NCBI GenBank assembly: GCA_964438735.1
Contig: CAYTLW010000113.1
Coordinates: forward strand, 1 to 25,558
DNA length: 25,558 nt
DNA from: CAYTLW01 sp964438735
GTDB lineage: Bacteria; Myxococcota_A; UBA9042
Reading direction: 5' to 3'
Shown here piece after piece: positions 7,725-14,538 of this stretch. The notes beneath the pieces were generated by a model. That model was not told the origin of the DNA. It saw only the letters and a program-made list of their open reading frames with translations, and did not search any database. Both the position numbers and the translations under genes were made by a program. Each line of letters opens with the position of its first letter. The first letter of the stretch is position 1.

Positions 7725-8195
7725 ATGCCACGCCGACGCCAAGTGCCCAAGCGCCCGATCTTCCCGGACTCCAAATACGGCGACACCATGGTCGCAAAGT
7801 TCACCAACTGCTTGATGAAGGACGGCAAGAAGTCCGTCGCCGAGAAGTTGATGTACGAGGCCCTCGAGAAGGTCGAGAACCGGGCCAAGGAAGACCCGGT
7901 CAAGGTCTTCAAGCGGGCGCTGGACAACGTCCGCCCGCAGGTTGAGGTCAAGTCCCGCCGCGTCGGTGGCTCGACCTACCAGGTGCCGGTCGAGGTTCGC
8001 CCCGAGCGCCGCACCGCGCTGGCCGTTCGCTGGCTCATCCGCTTCGCCGAGAGCCGGGGCGAGAAGGGCATGGGCGAGAAGCTCGCCAACGAGATCCTCG
8101 ACGCGGCCGCTGGCCGTGGCGCCGCCGTCAAGAAGCGCGAGGACACCCACCGCATGGCCGAAGCCAACAAGGCCTTCGCCCACTACCGCTGGTAG
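7725..8195 (+). CDS. rpsG: 30S ribosomal protein S7
   Basis: 156 residues, the normal length. S7 nucleates assembly of the 30S head and lines the E site. It begins M-P-R-R-R and contains the conserved K-F-T-N-C-L-M-K-D-G-K-K-S-V-A-E segment, the R-R-V-G-G-S-T-Y-Q-V-P-V-E-V motif and the R-E-D-T-H-R-M-A-E-A-N-K-A-F-A-H tail. A strong GAAGGAGG site lies seven bases before the ATG. It sits between rpsL and fusA as in the standard str operon, where S7 is the autogenous repressor in E. coli. No copy of that repressor site was recognised here. Confidence 0.99.
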   Translation: MPRRRQVPKRPIFPDSKYGDTMVAKFTNCLMKDGKKSVAEKLMYEALEKVENRAKEDPVKVFKRALDNVRPQVEVKSRRVGGSTYQVPVEVRPERRTALAVRWLIRFAESRGEKGMGEKLANEILDAAAGRGAAVKKREDTHRMAEANKAFAHYRW

Positions 8196-8232
8196 GCCTC
8201 AGCCAACCGTCGTCCAAAGGGAGACCCGTATC

Positions 8233-10311
8233 GTGCCTCGCAACGTCCCACTCCAGAGCATCCGCAATATCGGCATCATGGCCCATATTGACGCTGGGAA
8301 GACGACGACGACCGAGCGGATCCTCTTTTACACCGGGCGCTCCCACAAGCTCGGCGAGGTTCATGACGGCGCCGCCGTGATGGACTTCATGGAGCAGGAG
8401 CAGGAGCGGGGCATCACCATCACCTCGGCGGCCACGCGCTGCACCTGGGGTGAGAACGTCATCAACATCATCGACACGCCCGGCCACGTGGACTTCACCA
8501 TCGAAGTGGAGCGTTCGCTGCGCGTGCTCGACGGTGCCATCGCGGTCTTCTGCAGCGTCGGCGGTGTCGAGCCCCAGTCCGAGACCGTGTGGCGGCAGGC
8601 CGATCGCTACGCCGTGCCGCGCATCGCCTTCGTCAACAAGATGGATCGCACCGGCGCCGACTTCGGCCGCGTGGTCGAGCAGCTCCACACCCGGCTGGGC
8701 GCCAACGCCGTGCCCCTGCAGCTGCCCATCGGCGCCGAAGAGAACTTCAGCGGCGAGATCGACCTGGTTCGCATGCAGGCGATCATCTACGACGAGGCCA
8801 CCTACGGCGCCGAGTTCAAGTACGTCGACATCCCCGAGGCCCTGCTGCCCGAGGCCGAGGCCGCCCGCGCGCGCCTTGTCGAGAGCGCGGTCGAGTGCGA
8901 CGACGCCTTGATGGAGACCTACCTCGACGGCGTCGAGCCCAGCCACGACGAGCTGGTCAACGCGCTGCGTAAGGGCACCCTGGCCCTGCAGATCACCCCG
9001 GTCTTCTGCGGCGCTGCCTTCAAGAACAAGGGCGTGCAGCGGCTGCTCGATGGTGTCTGCGCGCTGCTCCCCTCGCCGCTGGACGTACCGGCCATCGAGG
9101 GCATCAAGCCCGACAACGACAACGTCACGATGACCCGCCCGGCCGACGACAAGGCGCCTTTTGCCGCCCTGGCGTTCAAGGTCTGGAGCGACCCCTTCGT
9201 CGGCCACCTGACCTACCTGCGGGTCTACTCCGGCACCGCCGCCTCCGGCACCGCCCTGCTCAACGCCAACACCGGCAAGAAAGAGCGCCTGGGCCGGATC
9301 ATGCGGATGCACGCGGACAAGCGGGAAGACGTCAAGGAGATCTGGGCCGGCGACATCGTCGCGGTGACCGGTCTCAAGGACACCTACACCGGCCACACCC
9401 TCTGCGACCCGCGCAAGCCCATCGCCTTCGAGGCCATGAGCTTCCCCGACCCGGTCATCTCGGTGGCCATCGAGCCCGACAGCAAGGCCGAAGAGGTCAA
9501 GCTCGCCGAGGCCATGAACAAGCTGCAGCGCGAGGACCCCTCGTTCAAGGTCGCCACCCACCCCGAGACCGGCCAGACCATCATCTCGGGCATGGGCGAG
9601 CTGCACCTGGAAGTGATCGTCGAGCGCCTGCGCCGCGAGTTCAAGGTCGATGCCAAGGTGGGCACCCCGCAGGTGGCCTACCGCGAGACCGTCACCCGCA
9701 ACTCCGACGTCGATCACAAGCTGGTCCGGCAGACCGGCGGCAAGGGCCAGTACGCCCACGTGAAGCTGCGAGTCGAGCCCCGCGGTACCGGCGCCGGCTT
9801 CGCCTTCAGCGACGTGCTCAAGGGCGACACCGTGCCGCGCCAATTCGTGCCCGCCGTCGAAAAGGGCGTGCGCGACTCCCTGTCGGCAGGCGTGGTCGCC
9901 GGCTACCCGGTGGTCGATATCGGCGTCGAGCTCTTCGGTGGCTCCCACCACGACGTGGACTCCAGCGAGATGGCGTTCCGCTCCTGCGCCGCCATGGCCA
10001 TGCGCGAGGCGATGCTCAAGGCAGACCCGGTGCTGCTGGAGCCCTACTTCGACATCGAGATCGTCACCCCCGAGGACTACCTCGGCGACGTGATCAACGA
10101 CTTCAATACCCGCCGTGGGCGCATCTCCTCGCTGGACGAGCGAGCGGGCGCGCGCGCGGTGGTCGGCACCGTGCCCCTGGGCGCGACCTTCGGCTACGCC
10201 ACCGGACTGCGATCCATGTCGCAGGGGCGGGCCACGTACACGATGCAGTTCTCCCACTACGCCGAGGCGCCGCGGGAGATGACCGACGCAATGATGCGGA
10301 GGGCTTCCTGA
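8233..10311 (+). CDS. fusA: Elongation factor G
   Basis: 692 residues from a GTG start, preceded by AAAGGGAG. EF-G is the GTPase that moves tRNAs and mRNA during translocation and, with RRF, splits ribosomes. GTPase motifs are in order: A-H-I-D-A-G-K-T (G1, 17-24), R-G-I-T-I (G2, 59-63), D-T-P-G-H-V-D (G3, 81-87), N-K-M-D (G4, 135-138) and G-A-A-F-K-N-K-G (G5). Domains II to V follow with the usual E-D-P-S-F and G-M-G-E-L-H-L-E-V segments. Upstream in-frame codons run back inside rpsG but are not family sequence, so the GTG is preferred. tuf, which usually follows fusA, is absent; rpsJ begins 31 bases later. Confidence 0.99.
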   Translation: MPRNVPLQSIRNIGIMAHIDAGKTTTTERILFYTGRSHKLGEVHDGAAVMDFMEQEQERGITITSAATRCTWGENVINIIDTPGHVDFTIEVERSLRVLDGAIAVFCSVGGVEPQSETVWRQADRYAVPRIAFVNKMDRTGADFGRVVEQLHTRLGANAVPLQLPIGAEENFSGEIDLVRMQAIIYDEATYGAEFKYVDIPEALLPEAEAARARLVESAVECDDALMETYLDGVEPSHDELVNALRKGTLALQITPVFCGAAFKNKGVQRLLDGVCALLPSPLDVPAIEGIKPDNDNVTMTRPADDKAPFAALAFKVWSDPFVGHLTYLRVYSGTAASGTALLNANTGKKERLGRIMRMHADKREDVKEIWAGDIVAVTGLKDTYTGHTLCDPRKPIAFEAMSFPDPVISVAIEPDSKAEEVKLAEAMNKLQREDPSFKVATHPETGQTIISGMGELHLEVIVERLRREFKVDAKVGTPQVAYRETVTRNSDVDHKLVRQTGGKGQYAHVKLRVEPRGTGAGFAFSDVLKGDTVPRQFVPAVEKGVRDSLSAGVVAGYPVVDIGVELFGGSHHDVDSSEMAFRSCAAMAMREAMLKADPVLLEPYFDIEIVTPEDYLGDVINDFNTRRGRISSLDERAGARAVVGTVPLGATFGYATGLRSMSQGRATYTMQFSHYAEAPREMTDAMMRRAS

Positions 10312-10342
10312 GGTAGCCCCTCTGGAAGAAGTGAGGCAGAAG

Positions 10343-10651
10343 ATGGCGACACAGCGGATCCGAATTCGACTGAAAGCCTATGATCACAAGCTGCTCGACC
10401 TGTCGGTCGGCGAGATCATGACGACCGTGCGCAACACCGGCGCGCGAATCGCTGGCCCGATTCCGCTGCCAACGCGGATCAATACGTACACGGTGTTGCG
10501 CGGACCGCACGTGGACAAGAAGAGCCGCGAGCAGTTCGAGATCCGCACGCATAAGCGGCTGATCGACATCCTGGACCCGACCCAGCAGACCCTCGATGCG
10601 CTCATGCGCCTCGACCTGGCTGCAGGCGTGTCCGTCGAGATCAAGACCTAA
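10343..10651 (+). CDS. rpsJ: 30S ribosomal protein S10
   Basis: 102 residues, the normal length. S10 is a 30S head protein and, as NusE, a partner of NusB in antitermination. It begins M-A-T-Q-R-I-R-I-R-L-K-A-Y-D-H and contains G-P-I-P-L-P-T-R, the R-G-P-H-V-D-K-K-S-R-E-Q-F-E loop and the R-L-I-D-I sequence. The ATG at 10343 is chosen over a GTG four codons upstream because it gives the family N-terminus; GTGAGG precedes it. It opens the S10 section, but the next gene is rplD rather than rplC. Confidence 0.99.
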   Translation: MATQRIRIRLKAYDHKLLDLSVGEIMTTVRNTGARIAGPIPLPTRINTYTVLRGPHVDKKSREQFEIRTHKRLIDILDPTQQTLDALMRLDLAAGVSVEIKT

Positions 10652-10662
10652 GAGGCAAGGGA

Positions 10663-10696
10663 CCTCTCCAGCGCCCGCGGGCGCGTGGATGGGAGG
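10663..10696 (+). promoter_or_regulatory. Hairpin covering the rplD ribosome-binding site
   Basis: The 50-base gap between rpsJ and rplD contains the perfect 14-base palindrome GCGCCCGCGGGCGC (10671-10684). Its flanks extend the pairing: TCCA (10667-10670) with TGGA (10686-10689), and CCTC (10663-10666) with GAGG (10693-10696). The last pairing would hide the Shine-Dalgarno GGGAGG of rplD. L4 represses its own operon in E. coli, so an L4-responsive switch is possible but unproven. Confidence 0.4.
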
Positions 10697-10701
10697 CGAA
10701 G

Positions 10702-11325
10702 ATGGCGAACGTGAAAGTACGCAATACCAGTGGCGAAGAAGTCGGCGAGCTCGAGCTCGGCGAGGAAGTATTCTTCGCAGAGATCCGGCCCCACCTGCAC
10801 TGGGAAGTGGTGCGCAACCAGCTGGCCAATCGCCGGCAGGGTACGCACGCCACCAAGACCCGTGGCCAGGTGATCGGTACGGGCGCCAAGGCCTACCGCC
10901 AGAAGGGCACCGGCCGCGCGCGCCACGGCAACCGCAAGTCGAATCTCTTCCGCGGTGGCGGCACGGCCCACGGCCCGCACCCGCGCGACTACAGCTACAA
11001 GGTGCCCAAGAAGGTCAGCCGCGCTGCCCTGTGCTCGGCCCTGAGCGCGCGCGCTACGGCCGGCGACCTGGTGGTCCTGGACCAGTGGTCGCCCGAGCGG
11101 CCCAAGACCCGCGACGCCGCGGCGGTCCTGAACAAGCTGGGTCTGAAGAACGCCCTGATCGTCGCCGCGACGCAGGACGACAACCTCGACCTGTCGCTGC
11201 GCAACGTGCGCGACGTCAAGTACATCCGCGTCGAGGGCGTCAACGTCTTCGATGTACTCAAGCACGACAAGCTGGTGCTGACCGTGGACGCCGCGCGCGC
11301 CCTCGAGCAGCGGCTGGGCCAGTAG
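10702..11325 (+). CDS. rplD: 50S ribosomal protein L4
   Basis: 207 residues, the full length. L4 is an early assembly protein whose long loop lines the peptide exit tunnel. The loop here (about residues 45-100) holds the conserved K-T-R-G-Q-V, Q-K-G-T-G-R-A-R and F-R-G-G-G-T-A-H-G-P-H-P-R-D-Y elements. This is the region in which macrolide-resistance changes arise in other species, and no such change is evident. The C-terminal globular part is normal. The gene directly follows rpsJ; rplC is missing between them. A GGGAGG site precedes the ATG, and rplW starts 13 bases after the stop. Confidence 0.99.
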   Translation: MANVKVRNTSGEEVGELELGEEVFFAEIRPHLHWEVVRNQLANRRQGTHATKTRGQVIGTGAKAYRQKGTGRARHGNRKSNLFRGGGTAHGPHPRDYSYKVPKKVSRAALCSALSARATAGDLVVLDQWSPERPKTRDAAAVLNKLGLKNALIVAATQDDNLDLSLRNVRDVKYIRVEGVNVFDVLKHDKLVLTVDAARALEQRLGQ

Positions 11326-11338
11326 GAAGGAGGCAATC

Positions 11339-11632
11339 ATGGAACTGCATCCGACCCAGGTGTTGCTGCGGCCGCTGATCACCGAGAAGAACAATCTCGT
11401 CCGCGACAGCAACAACGACTACGTCTTCGAAGTGCACCAGGGTGCGACCAAGAAGCAGATCGTCGACGCTGTCGAGGAGCTGTTCGCGGTCAAGGTCCTG
11501 AATGTGCGGACGCTGGTGCAGCGCGGCAAGCCGCGTCGCGTCGGTCGGCACACGGGGCATAAGTCGAACTACAAGAAGGCCTACGTGAAGCTTCGCGAAG
11601 GCCAGTCGATCGACTTCTTCGAGGGGATCTAA
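11339..11632 (+). CDS. rplW: 50S ribosomal protein L23
   Basis: 97 residues. L23 sits at the tunnel exit and is the docking site for trigger factor and the signal recognition particle. It starts with the family pattern L-L-R-P-L-I-T-E-K and contains Y-V-F-E-V, T-K-K-Q-I, V-x-E-L-F-A-V-K-V-L-N-V-R-T and Y-K-K-A-Y-V-K-L. A very strong GGAAGGAGG site precedes the ATG. Immediately followed by rplB, as in the standard S10 order. Confidence 0.99.
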   Translation: MELHPTQVLLRPLITEKNNLVRDSNNDYVFEVHQGATKKQIVDAVEELFAVKVLNVRTLVQRGKPRRVGRHTGHKSNYKKAYVKLREGQSIDFFEGI

Positions 11633-11668
11633 GGGCGGAAGGGCGCAAAGCCCTCCGGAGGTGATGTC

Positions 11669-12496
11669 ATGGGCATCAAAAAGTATCGGCCGACGACCCC
11701 GGCAACGCGTGGACGACGCGGTCCTGATTTCAAAGAGATCACGACCGATACGCCGCACGCCCCGCTGCTGCGCCCGCTCAGGAAGCGCGCCGGTCGCGGA
11801 AACACGGGTCGCATCAACATCCGTCACCGCGGTGGTGGACATAAACGCGCGTTCCGCGTGATCGACTTCAAGCGTGACAAGGTCGGCGTGCCGGCGCGGG
11901 TCGCGACCATCGAGTACGATCCCAATCGCAGCGCCCGCATCGCCCTGCTGCACTACGTTGACGGCGAAAAACGCTACATCCTCGCCCCCAAGGGCGTCGA
12001 CGTGGGCGCGATCGTCATCTCGTCGCGCAACGCCGACATCCAGCCGGGCAACGCCCTGCCGCTCGAGGCCATCCCGGTCGGTACCGTGGTCCACGCGGTG
12101 GAGATGAAGGTCGGCAAGGGCGCGCAGCTTTGCCGCTCGGCCGGTAGCTCGGCTCAGCTCATGGCGCTCGAAGGCAAACATGCCCTGCTGCGTCTGCCCT
12201 CGGGTGAGCTGCGCAAGGTGATCGCTCGCTGCCGCGCCACCATCGGCGAGGTCGGCAACTCCGATCACGGCAACCAGAACCTGGGCAAGGCGGGCCGGAC
12301 CCGTTGGCTCGGCCGTCGCCCGAAGGTGCGCGGCGTGGCCATGAACCCGGTCGACCACCCGCTCGGAGGCGGCGAGGGTCGCACCAGCGGTGGCCGTCAC
12401 CCATGCACCCCATGGGGCAAGCCGACGCTCGGCGCCCGCACACGCATCAACAAGCGCAGCGACTACCTGATCGTCAAGCGCCGCAAGAAGAAGTAG
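11669..12496 (+). CDS. rplB: 50S ribosomal protein L2
   Basis: 275 residues, the normal length. L2 is a primary 23S rRNA-binding protein needed for subunit association and peptidyl-transferase function. It has the N-terminal K-K-Y-R-P-T-T-P motif, the H-R-G-G-G-H-K-R RNA-binding segment (53-60), and the C-terminal G-V-A-M-N-P-V-D-H-P-L-G-G-G-E-G-R sequence. His230 matches the E. coli His229 near the active centre. It ends in a basic K-R-R-K-K-K tail. GGAGGTGA upstream is nearly a perfect anti-16S match. Confidence 0.99.
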   Translation: MGIKKYRPTTPATRGRRGPDFKEITTDTPHAPLLRPLRKRAGRGNTGRINIRHRGGGHKRAFRVIDFKRDKVGVPARVATIEYDPNRSARIALLHYVDGEKRYILAPKGVDVGAIVISSRNADIQPGNALPLEAIPVGTVVHAVEMKVGKGAQLCRSAGSSAQLMALEGKHALLRLPSGELRKVIARCRATIGEVGNSDHGNQNLGKAGRTRWLGRRPKVRGVAMNPVDHPLGGGEGRTSGGRHPCTPWGKPTLGARTRINKRSDYLIVKRRKKK

Positions 12497-12520
12497 CCAA
12501 CCGGCAAAGGGAGGGCAGCA

Positions 12521-12799
12521 ATGCCTCGTTCCATCAAAAAAGGCCCGTTCTGCGACGACCACCTGATGCGCAAGGTGCTCGAGGCCAACCGTACCGGCAA
12601 CAAGCGGCCGATTCGGACCTGGTCCCGACGCTCGACCATCTATCCGGACTTCGTCGGCCACAACTTCATGGTCCACAACGGTCGCAAGTTCGTGCCCGTG
12701 TTCGTGACCGAGAACATGGTCGGCCACAAGTTGGGCGAGTTCTCGCCGACCCGAACCTACTACGGCCACGCGGCCGATCGGCGAGGCCGGCGCCACTAG
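12521..12799 (+). CDS. rpsS: 30S ribosomal protein S19
   Basis: 92 residues, the normal length. S19 forms a complex with S13 in the 30S head and contacts the A-site tRNA side. Conserved elements are P-R-S-I-K-K-G-P-F, R-T-W-S-R-R-S-T-I-Y-P-D-F-V-G-H, V-H-N-G-R-K-F-V-P-V-F-V and M-V-G-H-K-L-G-E-F-S-P-T-R-T-Y. GGGAGGG lies before the ATG. It sits in standard order between rplB and rplV. Confidence 0.99.
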   Translation: MPRSIKKGPFCDDHLMRKVLEANRTGNKRPIRTWSRRSTIYPDFVGHNFMVHNGRKFVPVFVTENMVGHKLGEFSPTRTYYGHAADRRGRRH

Positions 12800-12845
12800 G
12801 CCGGACAGCGATGGGTTCGCCCGTCGCGCCAGGAGGGACAACGTC

Positions 12846-13184
12846 ATGACGACGACTACCACCGCATATCTCCGCAACCTGCGTATTGCACCGCGCAAGG
12901 TCCGCGTGGTCGTGGATCAGATCCGCGGCCTGGGCGCGGCCGAAGCGCTGGACATCCTGCAGTTCACCGTCAAGAAGGGCGGCGAGCCGGTGCGCAAGCT
13001 GCTCGACAGCGCGATCGCCAACGCGGTCGAAAACCACAACATGGACCCTGACCAGCTCTTCGTACAGACGGTGTACGTCGACCAGGGGCCGACGCTGAAG
13101 CGCTGGCGGCCACGGGCCATGGGCCGGGCCACGCGGATCAACAAGAAGACCAGCCACATCACGCTGAAGCTGGGTCTGCGCTAG
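12846..13184 (+). CDS. rplV: 50S ribosomal protein L22
   Basis: 112 residues. L22 extends a beta hairpin into the exit tunnel opposite L4. The sequence shows R-I-A-P-R-K-V-R-V-V-V-D-Q-I-R-G, N-A-V-E-N-H-N-M-D and the hairpin segment P-T-L-K-R-W-R-P-R-A-M-G-R-A-T-R-I-N-K-K-T-S-H-I-T. The tip has no length change like those linked to macrolide resistance. CAGGAGGG precedes the ATG. Standard position before rpsC. Confidence 0.99.
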   Translation: MTTTTTAYLRNLRIAPRKVRVVVDQIRGLGAAEALDILQFTVKKGGEPVRKLLDSAIANAVENHNMDPDQLFVQTVYVDQGPTLKRWRPRAMGRATRINKKTSHITLKLGLR

Positions 13185-13221
13185 GCCAAGGGCCAGACGC
13201 ACGGGTACGACGGAGGATATC

Positions 13222-13866
13222 GTGGGACAAAAGACGCATCCAAACGGTCTGCGACTTGGGGTCATCCGCTCCTGGAACAGCAAGTGGTTCGAGGAGAAGA
13301 AGTACGCCCAGTGGCTGCATGAAGACCTGGCCATTCGCAAGCTGGTGCACAAGAAGATGGTGCACGCGGGTATCTCGCGCGTGGACATCGAGCGCCGCGC
13401 GCGCCAGGTCCGCATCGGCGTGCACACCGCTCGCCCCGGCATCCTGATCGGCCCCAAGGGCAAGGAAGCCGAGAAGCTGAAGGTGGAGATCTCCAAGATC
13501 ACCTCGGGCGAAGTCTACCTGTCGATCCACGAGGTTCGCCGGGCCGAGACCGATGCCCAGCTGGTGGCCGAGAACATCGCCACCCAGCTCGCTCGTCGCG
13601 TCGCTTTCCGCCGCGCCATGCGCAAGGCCATCCAGGCCGCGCAGAAGTTCGGCATCAAGGGCATCCGCGTGGCCTGCAAGGGTCGCCTCGGCGGCGCCGA
13701 GATGGGCCGCTACGAGTGGTACCTCGAAGGTCGCGTGCCCCTGCACACCCTGCGTGCGGACATCCAGTACGGCGAGGCCACCTCGCGCACGACCTACGGC
13801 GCCATCGGCGTCAAATGCTGGATTTACCACGGTGATGTCATCCCGGAGAAGGCCGGCCAGGCGTAA
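13222..13866 (+). CDS. rpsC: 30S ribosomal protein S3
   Basis: 214 residues from a GTG start, behind a strong CGGAGGA site. S3 is at the mRNA entry channel and has helicase-like unwinding activity with S4 and S5. The N-terminal G-Q-K-T-H-P-N-G-L-R-L-G is the family start. The KH domain G-x-x-G loop is at Gly77-Gly80 (I-G-P-K-G-K-E-A-E-K-L). The C-terminal domain has G-x-R-V-A-C-K-G-R-L-G-G-A-E-M and ends shortly after the W-I-Y-H-G-D motif, so it lacks the longer tails found in some bacteria. Standard position before rplP. Confidence 0.99.
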   Translation: MGQKTHPNGLRLGVIRSWNSKWFEEKKYAQWLHEDLAIRKLVHKKMVHAGISRVDIERRARQVRIGVHTARPGILIGPKGKEAEKLKVEISKITSGEVYLSIHEVRRAETDAQLVAENIATQLARRVAFRRAMRKAIQAAQKFGIKGIRVACKGRLGGAEMGRYEWYLEGRVPLHTLRADIQYGEATSRTTYGAIGVKCWIYHGDVIPEKAGQA

Positions 13867-13904
13867 GCCATCGGTCGGACCACTTAGCTGGATAGGAGAA
13901 CACC

Positions 13905-14321
13905 ATGTTGGCGCCAAAGAGGATCCGCTGGCGGAAGGTTCAGAAGGGACGTAGTCGTCGCACCGCGACGCGCGGCACCGAGGTGTCGTTTGGCGATTTC
14001 GGTTTGCAGGCCACCGAGCCTGGTTGGCTGACCAGCCGCCAGATCGAGGCCGCTCGTATCGCCATGACCCGCCACATGAAGCGTGACGCGAAGATCTGGA
14101 TTCGGATCTTCCCGCACAAGCCGGTCAGCAAGAAGCCCGCCGAGACCCGCATGGGTAAGGGCAAGGGCGGACCTGATCACTGGGTCGCCGCGATCAAGCC
14201 GGGCCACGTCCTGTACGAGATCGCATCGGAGAACGAGGAAGCCGTGCGCCGCGCGTTTGAGCTCGCCGCCCACAAGCTGCCGCTCAAGACGCAGATCGTG
14301 CGCCGAGGAGAGATCCGATGA
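13905..14321 (+). CDS. rplP: 50S ribosomal protein L16
   Basis: 138 residues, the normal length. L16 helps place the A-site tRNA elbow in the large subunit. It begins M-L-A-P-K-R-I-R-W-R-K-V-Q-K-G and contains the W-I-R-I-F-P-H-K-P-V-S-K-K-P-A-E-T-R-M-G-K-G-K-G segment and the A-A-H-K-L-P-L-K-T end. Its TGA overlaps the rpmC ATG in the four-base form ATGA, so L16 and L29 translation is probably coupled. AGGAGA precedes its own ATG. Confidence 0.99.
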   Translation: MLAPKRIRWRKVQKGRSRRTATRGTEVSFGDFGLQATEPGWLTSRQIEAARIAMTRHMKRDAKIWIRIFPHKPVSKKPAETRMGKGKGGPDHWVAAIKPGHVLYEIASENEEAVRRAFELAAHKLPLKTQIVRRGEIR

Positions 14322-14536
14322 AAAAGAGCGTCATCAATGAGATGACCCTGGCCGAGCTCGCTCGGACAGAGGGCCAGCTGAGGGAGGAGGTCTTCCGCCT
14401 CCGCTTCCAGCATCACACCGGCCAGCTGGCCAGCACCGCCAAGGTGCGCCAGGCCCGCCGCAGCCTCGCCAGGGTCCTGACCCGCATTCGCGCCCACCAG
14501 CTCGGCGACGTCGCCACGAGCACCGAGGAGAGCTAA
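14318..14536 (+). CDS. rpmC: 50S ribosomal protein L29
   Basis: 72 residues. L29 is a two-helix protein at the tunnel exit next to L23. The sequence has the family pattern M-T-L-A-E-L, L-R-E-E-V-F-R-L-R-F-Q-H-H-T-G-Q-L and R-x-A-R-R-S-L-A-R-V-L-T. It overlaps rplP by ATGA at the start, and only two bases separate its stop from the rpsQ ATG. This tight packing fixes the long form of the rpsQ reading frame. Confidence 0.98.
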   Translation: MKKSVINEMTLAELARTEGQLREEVFRLRFQHHTGQLASTAKVRQARRSLARVLTRIRAHQLGDVATSTEES

Positions 14537-14538
14537 AG

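Noticed and set aside
7049..7945. An open frame running from the rpsL leader through rpsL and rpsG in another frame
   Set aside because: Most of it overlaps certain rpsL and rpsG; the leader part has no recognisable similarity or good start.
8128..10257. A 709-codon open frame on the - strand opposite fusA
   Set aside because: It is a mirror of fusA codon bias in GC-rich DNA, full of His/Gly/Val/Asp low-complexity sequence, and has no known domain; fusA itself is certain.
11258..12898. A 546-codon - strand frame across rplW, rplB and rpsS
   Set aside because: It is antisense to several certain ribosomal genes with no domain of its own.
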